Positions 45,061 through 53,052 of a stretch of DNA of 64,000 nucleotides are shown here, piece after piece. Source of the stretch: DATARH01 sp963778385 (GTDB taxonomy: Bacteria > Pseudomonadota > Alphaproteobacteria > ATCC43930 > CGMCC-115725); the NCBI GenBank assembly GCA_963778385.1, contig CAVZUA010000037.1, positions 1 to 64,000 of the forward strand, given 5' to 3'. The notes beneath the pieces were generated by a model. That model saw nothing but the letters and a program-made list of their open reading frames with translations. It ran no database searches and was not told where the DNA came from. How positions within the stretch are numbered: position 1 is the first letter of the stretch; each line of letters begins with the position of its first letter. The position numbers were made by a program, and so were the translations under genes.

Positions 45061-45980
45061 CCGGCTGCGGCGTCGCCGCCCAGAGCGATGCCGTAATGAC
45101 GCTGCAGCCAGGCATCGTCGGCGGCGGCAATCTCCGTCAATCGCCGCTCGTTGCATTCACCGAGCCGCCAGCCGCTCTTGTCGTCGCGCACCGCGAGCTT
45201 TGCCAGGAGCCTGGCAAGGCCGCGCCGAGGGCCGCGCATCGCAGCGCGTATCGTCGGATGCGACGTGCCGGGCAGTCGATTGACCGCGCGATTGGCCCGC
45301 CGCAACCATTCGGTCGCGCGCGACCCGATCGACAGATTGTCCCAATATCGACGCGCCGGGGTCAGCGGCATATCCGCCGCGATCAGCGCCGCGCACAGCA
45401 CCGGGACGATGTCCTGCCCGCGCGAATGGCGGAATACGGCGACGTTGTCGCGGCCGAACATTGCCTCCCAGGCGCCGATGGTCTCGGCATAGCGCATGTA
45501 GGGATTGCCGGGATCGAACACCTCGTCGCAATAAGCTTCGAGCGTCATATCGCGGCCGCTGAGCACAGCCTGGCTGTAGGCTGAATAAAGCCGCGCGCGG
45601 TGCTCCCTGACGACAACGGCGATACGGCAGTCGAAACCGGAGAAATCGACCGCGAGTTGGCGTATCTCCGGCTGACGGAAGCGCGACGAGAAATGCTCGC
45701 CGCTGATCAGGATGGCTGGGACATCCGCCGTCTCGATTTCCGCCATCAGCGCGCACAGCACCTCGGCTCGCGCGTGTCCCGAAGAGCGAATGCTGAAATC
45801 AGGGTAGTCGAGATAGCACGCGACGAGGGGTTCGTGATTATACGCGGCGAAGGCGAGGCTGCGGGTCGGGTAGAGCGTACCGCCGCGCCTGAGAACCTCG
45901 TGCTGCTCGGTGCAAAAGCGCTGGAATGAATCGGTACCGGTTTTTTCCAGGCCGATGTGGAAGGTCAGACGGCGCTTCAT
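45021..45980 (-). CDS. Sulfotransferase-like protein
   Basis: The 319-residue protein begins RLTFHIGLEKTGTDSFQRF, in which KTGT matches the 5'-phosphosulfate-binding loop of PAPS-dependent sulfotransferases. Further landmarks are ILISGEHFSSRF, IAVVVREHRARLYSAYSQAVLSG (the 3'-phosphate-binding RxxxxxxSxY-like region) and GRDNVAVFRHSRG. A role in sulfating a glycan or lipid fits the cluster. It is divergent from the TPR-methyltransferase gene with about 70 bp between starts, and converges on (overlaps) the third GT4 gene by 40 bases. Confidence 0.75.
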   Translation of the reverse strand: MKRRLTFHIGLEKTGTDSFQRFCTEQHEVLRRGGTLYPTRSLAFAAYNHEPLVACYLDYPDFSIRSSGHARAEVLCALMAEIETADVPAILISGEHFSSRFRQPEIRQLAVDFSGFDCRIAVVVREHRARLYSAYSQAVLSGRDMTLEAYCDEVFDPGNPYMRYAETIGAWEAMFGRDNVAVFRHSRGQDIVPVLCAALIAADMPLTPARRYWDNLSIGSRATEWLRRANRAVNRLPGTSHPTIRAAMRGPRRGLARLLAKLAVRDDKSGWRLGECNERRLTEIAAADDAWLQRHYGIALGGDAAAGHSERMKSSTAEK

Positions 45981-46050
45981 CGCGAGAGATCATCATCGCC
46001 ACCGCGCGAACGCGCTATATATTTCGGCCACTTGGCAGAATTCGACACGG

Positions 46051-47166
46051 ATGACGCTCTCCTACCGGCTCTACGCGCGTTTGCGGGAATGGACCACCGG
46101 CGTCCACCGCTATTTTTGGCGCCGGGCCGCCTATTGGGTGGCGCGTGGCGACGCGGCGCGCGACCGGCGCGCCTGGCGCGACGCGCAGCGCTGCTATCGG
46201 CGGGCGCTGAGTTGCCGCCCGGGCCTCGACGGCATCTGGATCCAGTACGGCCACGTCCTCAAGGAAGACCGGCAACTGGCCGCCGCCGAGCAGGCATATC
46301 GGCGTGCCCTCGATGCCGCACCACATAATGCCGATGCCCATTTTCAGCTCGGCCATCTGAAACGCACGCAAGGTGATACCGATGCTGCTCGCCGGCACTT
46401 CGTCGAAGCATTGCGGCGCGACAAATCCTTGAGCAGCGCTGAGCAAGCTTTGCGCGCGATCGGTGGGGAGTCGGGTCTTGATGCCGTCCTCGCGCCGCTC
46501 CCGCTGGGGGAGCGGGTCGCGGCGCAATTCTGGTGGCATTCGATCGACCTCGGCAACGGCATGGTGACGCCCGGCCACAAAGACCCGCGACGCATGGCGA
46601 TCAAATTCGCCAACACCTTTCGCAAGCTCGACCTGTCCGGCCGCTCGGTGCTCGATATCGGCGCCTGGACCGGCGGATTTTCCGTGGAAGCGGCGCGGCG
46701 CGGCGCGGCGCGTGTGGTCGCGCTCGATCATTATTCGTGGAGCGCGCCGCAATTCCGTGGACGGGAGGCGTTCGATCTCGCCAACGAGATCACCGGTCTC
46801 GGCATCGAGGCGGTGGATATCGATCTCGACACGCCGCAACTGTCGCTGAGCCATCTTGGCCCGTTCGATGTCGTGCTGTTTCTCGGCGTTTTCTACCATC
46901 TGCGCGATCCAATCGCGGGACTGCGCGAGGCGGCGGCGCTGGCGCGCGAGGTACTCGTGGTCGAGACATTGGTCGAAAGAGGGCTCAACCCGCGGCCGGC
47001 GATGACCTTTTACCCCGGCGCCGAGCGCAACGGCGACCCGACGAACTGGTGGGGTCCGAACACGGCCTGCATGCTCGAATTGCTGCGCCAGGCCGGCTTC
47101 GCGCGTGTCGTGGTAACGCGCGGCTTTGGGCGTTCGCGCAGGGTATTCCACGCCTTCCGGCAATAA
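46051..47166 (+). CDS. TPR domain fused to SAM methyltransferase (CmoB-like DUF1698)
   Basis: The 371-residue protein has an N-terminal TPR region of about three repeats (about 25-145: RAWRDAQRCYRRALSCRPG, LAAAEQAYRRALDAAPHNADAHFQLGHLKRTQGDTDAAR). A class I methyltransferase of the CmoB/DUF1698 type follows, with GKSVLDIGAWTGGF-like motif I (VLDIGAWTGGFSVEAAR), VALDHYSW, GPFDVVLFLGVFYHLRDP (motif II/post II) and NGDPTNWWGPN. CmoB itself works on tRNA, but this fusion in a glycan cluster suggests sugar or lipid methylation. ATG 46051. Confidence 0.8.
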   Translation: MTLSYRLYARLREWTTGVHRYFWRRAAYWVARGDAARDRRAWRDAQRCYRRALSCRPGLDGIWIQYGHVLKEDRQLAAAEQAYRRALDAAPHNADAHFQLGHLKRTQGDTDAARRHFVEALRRDKSLSSAEQALRAIGGESGLDAVLAPLPLGERVAAQFWWHSIDLGNGMVTPGHKDPRRMAIKFANTFRKLDLSGRSVLDIGAWTGGFSVEAARRGAARVVALDHYSWSAPQFRGREAFDLANEITGLGIEAVDIDLDTPQLSLSHLGPFDVVLFLGVFYHLRDPIAGLREAAALAREVLVVETLVERGLNPRPAMTFYPGAERNGDPTNWWGPNTACMLELLRQAGFARVVVTRGFGRSRRVFHAFRQ

Positions 47167-47889
47167 TCACCGCCGCGGGTGCGGCGGATCTTGCACGCGC
47201 AGCACGCGCAGGGTGTTGATCGTGATGATCACGAAGGTGATGACCTGCACAGCGATCCACAGGGCCGATACGACGTTGGGGTAGGTCGTCACGATGTTGC
47301 CGATCGCAAACGGCGTCGGCGGCACGAAATACATCAGCGCATTCACCAGGATAAAAGCGATCCTGACTTCGGTGAGTCCCATGCCGCCGAACGATATCTG
47401 AAAAACGTCCATCACCCGGGATTTGAGGAGCCCCAGCAACATCATCATGTAGAAAGCCGCGAGCGTCGCCAGGACCAGTTCCCAGCGGACATACCCCGAC
47501 AACCCCATGCCCACCGCGAAGATCGCGTACTCGATGACATCGATGGCGTTGTCAAGAAAGAAGCCATAACGCGGCCGTTCGATGCCGCGCGCCCGCGCGA
47601 CATTGCCGTCCAGCGAATCGCCGTACCAATTGATGGCGATCCCCGCGGATGCGACCCACAGCATCCACGGTTCGTCAGCCGCAAGCGCATAGCCGCCCGC
47701 GGCGACGAGGCTGCCCAGAAAGCCAAGCGCGGTCAGCATGTCCGGCGTGACCCAGCCGGGCATCATGGCCGAAAGCCAGCGCAGCGCCGGACGTTCGAGG
47801 ATCTGCAGGATGCCTTCGTTGTGCCGCCGCAGGCGGCCATTCACCGGTGCGCCGCGTTCCGCCGTATCCAAACCGTGTTCCTCGACCAT
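47167..47889 (-). CDS. CDP-alcohol phosphatidyltransferase family membrane enzyme
   Basis: The 240-residue integral membrane protein contains the complete active-site motif DGNVARARGIERPRYGFFLDNAID, that is DG(x)2AR(x)8G(x)3D(x)3D (about residues 95-118), which binds Mg2+ and the CDP-alcohol donor. About six TM helices surround it. Family members make phosphatidylglycerol phosphate, phosphatidylinositol, phosphatidylserine or phosphocholine-type headgroups. The acceptor is unknown. It abuts the methyltransferase gene tail to tail and is divergent from the LpxL-like acyltransferase with 80 bp between starts. Confidence 0.87.
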   Translation of the reverse strand: MVEEHGLDTAERGAPVNGRLRRHNEGILQILERPALRWLSAMMPGWVTPDMLTALGFLGSLVAAGGYALAADEPWMLWVASAGIAINWYGDSLDGNVARARGIERPRYGFFLDNAIDVIEYAIFAVGMGLSGYVRWELVLATLAAFYMMMLLGLLKSRVMDVFQISFGGMGLTEVRIAFILVNALMYFVPPTPFAIGNIVTTYPNVVSALWIAVQVITFVIITINTLRVLRVQDPPHPRR

Positions 47890-47969
47890 CTTGCGCTGTC
47901 GCGACGCGCACTCGCTTCATTCGGAACGGCAATCTAGGGTATGACGGTGCCGAGCCGCTACGGAAGACG

Positions 47970-48905
47970 ATGGTTGCCGATCGCCAAAATCGCCTGCGTC
48001 AGTTCGTGCAGTATTGGGTGCTCGACCCGGCGATGGGGCTGCTCAACACCACGATCCACGAAGGCCTGAAGCTGCTGCCGATCGACGCGTGCTCGGCGTT
48101 TGGCGCCTTCCTCAGCCCGTTTTCGGCAAAGCGCTACGCGGTCAGCGACGCGCGGGCGCGGCGCAATTGGCGGCGATTGCGCCCGGAGGCAGCCGATCCG
48201 GCCTCGACCGACGCGGCGATGCGGCGGTTGTGGCGCTCCGTCAGCCGGACGATGTGCGAGTTTTCGGTGCTCGACCGGTTGTGGGATGCGGGTCGTATCG
48301 AGGCCGAAGGCGTCGAGCACATGGACGCGACCCGCGCCGCCGGCAGGCCGATCCTCGTCGCCTGTGTTCATCTCGGCAACTGGGAGGCCATCCCGGTGGT
48401 CGGCATTCGCGTGGGTCATGCCGGCTCGGGAATTTACTGGCCGCTGGAAAATCGCTTCGACACGCGCATCGCGGTCAAGGCACGAGAGCGCTACGGCGCG
48501 ATCCTGTTTCCCGGCGACGGTCCTGGCGCGATGCGCGCGGCCATCGCCGAATTGCGGGCGAGGACAGGCCCATTCGTCGTCTTTATCGACGAATGCATCG
48601 ACGACCATGTTTACGCTCCGGCCTTTGGCCGGGCGCTCAAGGCGGAGGGCAACATCGCCTACGTCGCGCGCTTGGCGGTGATGACCGGGGCCGACATCAT
48701 CCCAGCCTATTGCGTCAGGCTGGACGATGCCGCGCGCTTCAAGGTCACCTTTCTGCCGCCGGTCGATTTGGTTCGCGGCCGCGGTGAGGCCGATTTGATG
48801 CGCAATATCGGTGCGATCAACGCGGTCATCGAGCCGATCGTCCGCCAGCATCTCGACCAGTGGTACTTCGTCCTCGATTTCGAGTTCGAGGCGACCGCGA
48901 CATAG
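47970..48905 (+). CDS. LpxL/HtrB-like lysophospholipid-type acyltransferase
   Basis: The 311-residue protein is of the bacterial lipid A biosynthesis acyltransferase family: PILVACVHLGNWEAIPVVG contains the H(x4)E catalytic motif (HLGNWE), then FPGDGPGAMRAAIAELR, PFVVFIDECIDD and VYAPAFGRALKAEGNIAYVARLA. LpxL-like enzymes transfer an acyl chain to a hydroxyl or amine. In this context it might acylate the amine or hydroxyl of the polyketide-derived lipid; a lipid A role is the alternative. It is convergent with the SDR gene of the PKS operon (21 bp). Confidence 0.83.
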   Translation: MVADRQNRLRQFVQYWVLDPAMGLLNTTIHEGLKLLPIDACSAFGAFLSPFSAKRYAVSDARARRNWRRLRPEAADPASTDAAMRRLWRSVSRTMCEFSVLDRLWDAGRIEAEGVEHMDATRAAGRPILVACVHLGNWEAIPVVGIRVGHAGSGIYWPLENRFDTRIAVKARERYGAILFPGDGPGAMRAAIAELRARTGPFVVFIDECIDDHVYAPAFGRALKAEGNIAYVARLAVMTGADIIPAYCVRLDDAARFKVTFLPPVDLVRGRGEADLMRNIGAINAVIEPIVRQHLDQWYFVLDFEFEATAT

Positions 48906-48926
48906 CCCCTCACCGCGGTGTGAGTC

Positions 48927-49709
48927 TCATTCGCCAGTTCGCCGCTCCGCCACCGTGAACCGATACGGCTGCTGCGTTCGGCGACGGAGACGGTCGGGCA
49001 GCATCCCGCCGATCCGCGTCATCAGCGAAAACAGGAACGGGAAGGTGATGACCGGCTTGTTGCGCGCCAGCCCACGCACGATAAGGTCGACCGCCGCCGC
49101 CGGCTCCATGGCAGACGGCTTCGGCCCCGATTCCTGATCCATCATCGGGGTGTGGACATAGCCCGGACAGATGACGCTGACCTTTATCCCGTGCTCGTCG
49201 AGCAGTGCTCGCAGCGCCAGGCCGTAACTCAGCGTCGCGGCCTTGCTGGCGCCATAGCTCGGCGCATCGGGCAGCGGGATGAAGCCGGCAATCGAGCTGA
49301 CGATCGCGATCTGCCCGGACCGGCGCGCCATCATCCGCGGCAGCAGCGGCTGGATTGTGTTCAGCGTGCCGAGCACATTGGTCTCGACCAGCGCGTGACT
49401 GGCGTTTGGCGTTTCCATTATGCCGTCGGCGGGCCGGCCGGCCATCACCCCGGCGTTGGCGAACAGCAGATCAACCGGATGGGCGGCGTCGAACCGCTCC
49501 AGCCACGTAAACATCTCGGCGCGCGCCCGAACATCGACCGATCCCGATTCAACGTCGGCGCCGAGACGTCGGCACTCCGCTGCCACCCGTCCGAGCCTAG
49601 CCTCGCTGCGGCCGAGCAGGCCGAGACGCCCCCCGTCGCGCGCATAGCGCAGCGCCAGCAACTCGCCGATTCCGCTCGACGCGCCGGTGATGACGATGGT
49701 CTTGGGCAT
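48927..49709 (-). CDS. Short-chain dehydrogenase/reductase, last gene of the PKS operon
   Basis: The 260-residue classical SDR has TGASSGIGELLA (NADP-binding), the NAG motif DLLFANAGVM, and catalytic residues Ser near 139 (VSSIAGF), Tyr near 152 and Lys near 156 (PSYGASKAAT). A C-terminal membrane-associating segment (VITFPFLFSLMTRIGGMLPDRLRR) is typical of 3-ketodihydrosphingosine reductase-like and lipid-acting SDRs. Its position suggests it reduces the keto group left by the oxoamine synthase. ATG 49709 is preferred over TTG 49712. It begins 49 bp after the upstream gene. Confidence 0.85.
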   Translation of the reverse strand: MPKTIVITGASSGIGELLALRYARDGGRLGLLGRSEARLGRVAAECRRLGADVESGSVDVRARAEMFTWLERFDAAHPVDLLFANAGVMAGRPADGIMETPNASHALVETNVLGTLNTIQPLLPRMMARRSGQIAIVSSIAGFIPLPDAPSYGASKAATLSYGLALRALLDEHGIKVSVICPGYVHTPMMDQESGPKPSAMEPAAAVDLIVRGLARNKPVITFPFLFSLMTRIGGMLPDRLRRRTQQPYRFTVAERRTGE

Positions 49710-49758
49710 CAAATCGGCCTGGTGGTCTGCGCCGGCGTCGAGTAGCGGCGAATGCGCG

Positions 49759-50826
49759 CTATTGCAACGTCAGTTCGGCGGGCGGCCAGTTGAAATCGCG
49801 GACACGCCAACCGGCATGTGTCGGGTCGACGACGATGTTTGTCCACATCCGGCAATCGACCATGAGCCAGCCGGCGGCCGGCGGCCCGCTGTCGGCGAGG
49901 TCCGCGCAGCGGCCACTGCGCGCGAGCGCCTCGGCCTGCGATGATTTCGCCGCATCGGTGACCCACGCCTCCCAACGCAGCTTGCCGAAGCCGCGCACAT
50001 AATAGAACCGCTCCAGCGCATGCGCGTTGGCGATGCTGCGGGCGTCGAAGTGCTCGACGATGATCGTCGGCAACGAGGCGATCTGGCGCGTCGGCGCGCC
50101 GCCGATGATGCGTTGGAATGGAAAATCCTCTACCACGCGCCGGTAGCGGGTGAAGGCGCGGTTGAAACGCTCGGGACAAACGTCCTTGGGAAGATCGTTC
50201 AGTTCGGCGACGACCGATCGCCACTCCGGGCCGACATCCGCTTTGAACAGGAACCAGGACACATATCGACCGCGGCCCGGCTCGCTGCAGCGCGGTCCGA
50301 CGAACCACTGCAACCCCGGCGTGCCGCCGTCCTGCGTCAGAAAGGCGCTCGCGGTATCGCCGACGATCATGATCGCATCGCCGCCGTCATTCGTGTCGAA
50401 CCGGTGGAACGCCGTCGGCCGGCCGGCATTGTCGGCCGCCGGGGCGCCGAAATCGAAGGTCTGGTCGACGAAAGGTACCCCGCTTCGTTCGGCAAGCACG
50501 GCGTCGCTCGCCTGCCACCCGGTCACCGGGCCGCCGACGCCGCCCCAATCGTGCTTGCGCCACGGCAGCGCATCGTCCTCCCGCAAATGGCGAGGGTTCT
50601 TGCAGTCCGGATCGATCGGCAGCCGCTCCGTCAGCTTGCCATCGCTGTCAACACAGGCCGACTCCACCAGATAGTCGAGCATCTCGGCTTCGGTCATCGT
50701 CGCCGGCGACGGCTGTTCGGCCACCGTCTGGCCCACGATGACAAGAGCGGCAACGCCAAGCGCCAAAATGCCGAGGCCGAGCCTCAGGACGCGGGGCGCT
50801 CGATCACAAAAAAATTTCCCAAGCAT
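49759..50826 (-). CDS. Membrane-anchored protein of unknown function in the PKS operon
   Basis: I do not recognise the family. The 355-residue product has one N-terminal TM helix (VLRLGLGILALGVAALVIVG) and a large periplasmic part with several cysteines (ACVDSDGKL, DPDCKN, GPRCSEPG, KDVCPE, SGRCADL, DCRMW) that could pair as disulfides. No enzyme motif is evident. Its first 43 bases overlap the end of the upstream methyltransferase gene, which ties it to the operon. A role in exporting or handling the lipid product is possible but unproven. Confidence 0.7.
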   Translation of the reverse strand: MLGKFFCDRAPRVLRLGLGILALGVAALVIVGQTVAEQPSPATMTEAEMLDYLVESACVDSDGKLTERLPIDPDCKNPRHLREDDALPWRKHDWGGVGGPVTGWQASDAVLAERSGVPFVDQTFDFGAPAADNAGRPTAFHRFDTNDGGDAIMIVGDTASAFLTQDGGTPGLQWFVGPRCSEPGRGRYVSWFLFKADVGPEWRSVVAELNDLPKDVCPERFNRAFTRYRRVVEDFPFQRIIGGAPTRQIASLPTIIVEHFDARSIANAHALERFYYVRGFGKLRWEAWVTDAAKSSQAEALARSGRCADLADSGPPAAGWLMVDCRMWTNIVVDPTHAGWRVRDFNWPPAELTLQ

Positions 50827-51662
50827 TCGCGATGCGTCTCGATGGTTCGGTCCTCGCGGACTTCGATGAGCAGACAGTCCGCCGCGGCGACCAGAGAGAA
50901 TACCTCTCGCTGCGGCAGGCAGTGCATCTCCATGATGTCCTTGGGTGGATTGCCGAGATAATCGTCGATGTGAAAGCTGTATCCGGCCAGGTAGACCGGA
51001 ATCGCGAAAATCGCGATGCCGCGAGGACGCAGCGACGCCAGCGCAAGCCGCACCAACTCGCGCATGACCGGCGGCGGGTTGTGCTGAAAGACCAGGCGCG
51101 AGTAAAAAAAATCGCACGGCACCAGCGGCTCCAGCATCGCGTTGCCGCGGTGATGAAAGCGAATATTATCGGAGCCGGCCGCGTCGGCGCGCTGGCGTGC
51201 CAGCGCCAGATGGCTAGGCGAGATGTCGTAGGCATTCACCTCGGCGAATTGTACGGCGAGTGGCATCGTCAGTCGCCCAACGCCGCAGCCATATTCGACG
51301 CAAATCTTCCCGCCCCGGTCGCCAAAGCCGAGTTGGTCGAGCACGGCCAGGACCACGCCCGCCTCGCCCTGGCCGGCCGCCCAGAAATCGTCGATCGAAC
51401 CGCTGAGATTTCGAGGCAGGTACTGCTCCTGCGACAACACCGAGAAATGCGGCGACTCTTCGCCCATCTTCGTCCAACGCCGTTCAATGTTGCGCAGCAT
51501 GCGCTCCAATTGATCGGGCGTGGCGTCAAGTTCGATGTCAGGCGGCGGGTAATGGAGCGGGAAAACGCCGGAAAATTCCGAATACCCCGGGTTGCCGAGT
51601 GTCCGCGCCAATTTCCGGGCGGCGCGCAGTACCCGCCGCCAATGTCGCCAATCAATGGCCAT
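50784..51662 (-). CDS. SAM-dependent methyltransferase in the PKS operon
   Basis: The 292-residue class I methyltransferase has motif I KICVEYGCGVGRLTMPLA, acidic loop VNAYDISPSHLALARQRA, motif IV-region CDFFYSRLVFQHNPPPVMRELVRLALASLRPRGIAIF. The N-terminal 70 residues are family-variable. The substrate is unknown; N- or O-methylation of the amino-lipid is suggested by its place. It starts 31 bp after the oxoamine synthase stop and overlaps the next gene by 43 bases. Confidence 0.82.
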   Translation of the reverse strand: MAIDWRHWRRVLRAARKLARTLGNPGYSEFSGVFPLHYPPPDIELDATPDQLERMLRNIERRWTKMGEESPHFSVLSQEQYLPRNLSGSIDDFWAAGQGEAGVVLAVLDQLGFGDRGGKICVEYGCGVGRLTMPLAVQFAEVNAYDISPSHLALARQRADAAGSDNIRFHHRGNAMLEPLVPCDFFYSRLVFQHNPPPVMRELVRLALASLRPRGIAIFAIPVYLAGYSFHIDDYLGNPPKDIMEMHCLPQREVFSLVAAADCLLIEVREDRTIETHRECLGNFFVIERPAS

Positions 51663-51693
51663 GCATGTCGTCGGAAGTGGTTCGGCTCGGAAA

Positions 51694-53052
51694 CTAGCTC
51701 AACGCTTTGACCGCGCGCAATTCGTCGCGTACGCGCTGGAGCTCCTCGAAGGTCAGATCGACCGCCGTTTCGATGTCGCGCGCCTCATGCATCGCGCTGA
51801 GGAAAAACCGCAGGCGAGAGGTCTTCGCCGGCACCGCCGGGTGAGTCACCGGCTGCACATTGATGCCGCGCTCCAAGAGGCGCTGCGACAGCATCATCGC
51901 CACCAGTGAGTCGCCGACCACGACCGGGCAAACCGCGGTCCCGGCGCCATTGCCGGTATCGAGCCCGCGTTCCGATGCTAGCCGGCGGAAATATTCGCCG
52001 TTGCGCCGGAGCCGCGCCACGCGTTCCGGCTCGCGATGCATGATTTCCAGCGCCTTTTCGGCGCTCGCGGCGATGACCGGCGGCATGCCGACGCTGTAGA
52101 CGAACGCGCCGACGAGGTGCTTCACATAATCGACGAGGTCGGTGCTGCCGGCGATAAACCCACCGCATCCGGCGAGCGTTTTCGACAGCGTGCCCATCCA
52201 AATGTCGACATGGCGGCCATCGACCCCGAAATGCTCGGCGACGCCGTATCCGCGTGGCCCAAGCACGCCAAGCGCATGCGCCTCGTCGATCATCAGCCAG
52301 GCGTCGTGCCGCCGCTTGATGTCGATCAGCCGCGGCAGGTCAGGATAGTCGCCGTCCATGCTGTAGAGGCCTTCGACGACGATCAGCACGCGCTCGAACC
52401 GATCGCGGATCGAGGTCAACAGCTCATCGAGCTGGTCGAGGTCGTTGTGCGGGAAATTCCGGCGCGCCGCGTGCGACAGTACGCCGCCCATTACCGCGCT
52501 GTTGTGGACGAGAGAATCCAAAATCAGCAGATCCTTGGCGCCAACCAGGGCGCCAATGACGCCAAGATTGGTCGCATAGCCGCTGACCATCACGACGCAA
52601 TCGTCGACGCCGTAATGCTCGGCGAGGGCGCGCTCCAGACTGAGATGCGTCGGCCGCTCGCCGGCGACGTGCCGGCTCGCCGAGGCCGAGACGCCATAGC
52701 GCTCGATCGCCGCTTTCGCCGCCTCGACGACCTCTGGATGACCGTTCAAGCCCAGATAGTCATAGGACGAAAAGTTGATGAGCCGCTTGCCGGCGATCTC
52801 GGTATGTGCCGCCGCGCGCCCTTCGTGAACGCGGAAATAGGGGCTGCTGACGCCGAATTTGCCGCCCACCGCCCGCATCACACGGAGTTCCTCATAACCG
52901 GGCAGGCTGGCGAAGTCGGTGCGCGATTGGCGCGGCTGGACAGAGGACTGCGGGAACTCGATCGATGGCGGCCGCGGCGCCTGCTGGATCGAGCCGACGC
53001 GGCTCAACAGGCGCTCGCGGGCGCCGTCGGCAAGGTGCGTCGCTTTGCGCAT
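51694..53052 (-). CDS. Alpha-oxoamine synthase (serine palmitoyltransferase/KBL/AONS family)
   Basis: The 452-residue PLP enzyme has the complete alpha-oxoamine synthase set: INFSSYDYLGL, SASASRHVAGERPTHLSLERALAEHYG, SGYATNLGVIGAL, LILDSLVHNSAVMGG, VVEGLYSMDGDYPDLPRLI, MIDEAHALGVLGPRGYGV with Asp near 257, and GTLSKTLAGCGGFIAGS with the PLP Lys near 291. These enzymes condense an acyl thioester with an amino acid and lose CO2, giving an alpha-aminoketone. The N-terminal 90 residues form an extension. The ATG overlaps the PKS stop (TGATG), so the PKS product is very probably its acyl substrate, as with Fum8. Confidence 0.93.
   Translation of the reverse strand: MRKATHLADGARERLLSRVGSIQQAPRPPSIEFPQSSVQPRQSRTDFASLPGYEELRVMRAVGGKFGVSSPYFRVHEGRAAAHTEIAGKRLINFSSYDYLGLNGHPEVVEAAKAAIERYGVSASASRHVAGERPTHLSLERALAEHYGVDDCVVMVSGYATNLGVIGALVGAKDLLILDSLVHNSAVMGGVLSHAARRNFPHNDLDQLDELLTSIRDRFERVLIVVEGLYSMDGDYPDLPRLIDIKRRHDAWLMIDEAHALGVLGPRGYGVAEHFGVDGRHVDIWMGTLSKTLAGCGGFIAGSTDLVDYVKHLVGAFVYSVGMPPVIAASAEKALEIMHREPERVARLRRNGEYFRRLASERGLDTGNGAGTAVCPVVVGDSLVAMMLSQRLLERGINVQPVTHPAVPAKTSRLRFFLSAMHEARDIETAVDLTFEELQRVRDELRAVKALS

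Noticed and set aside
47970..48905. Certain assignment as lipid A acyltransferase LpxL
   Set aside because: The family motif is clear but lipid A genes are not nearby; the acceptor is left open.
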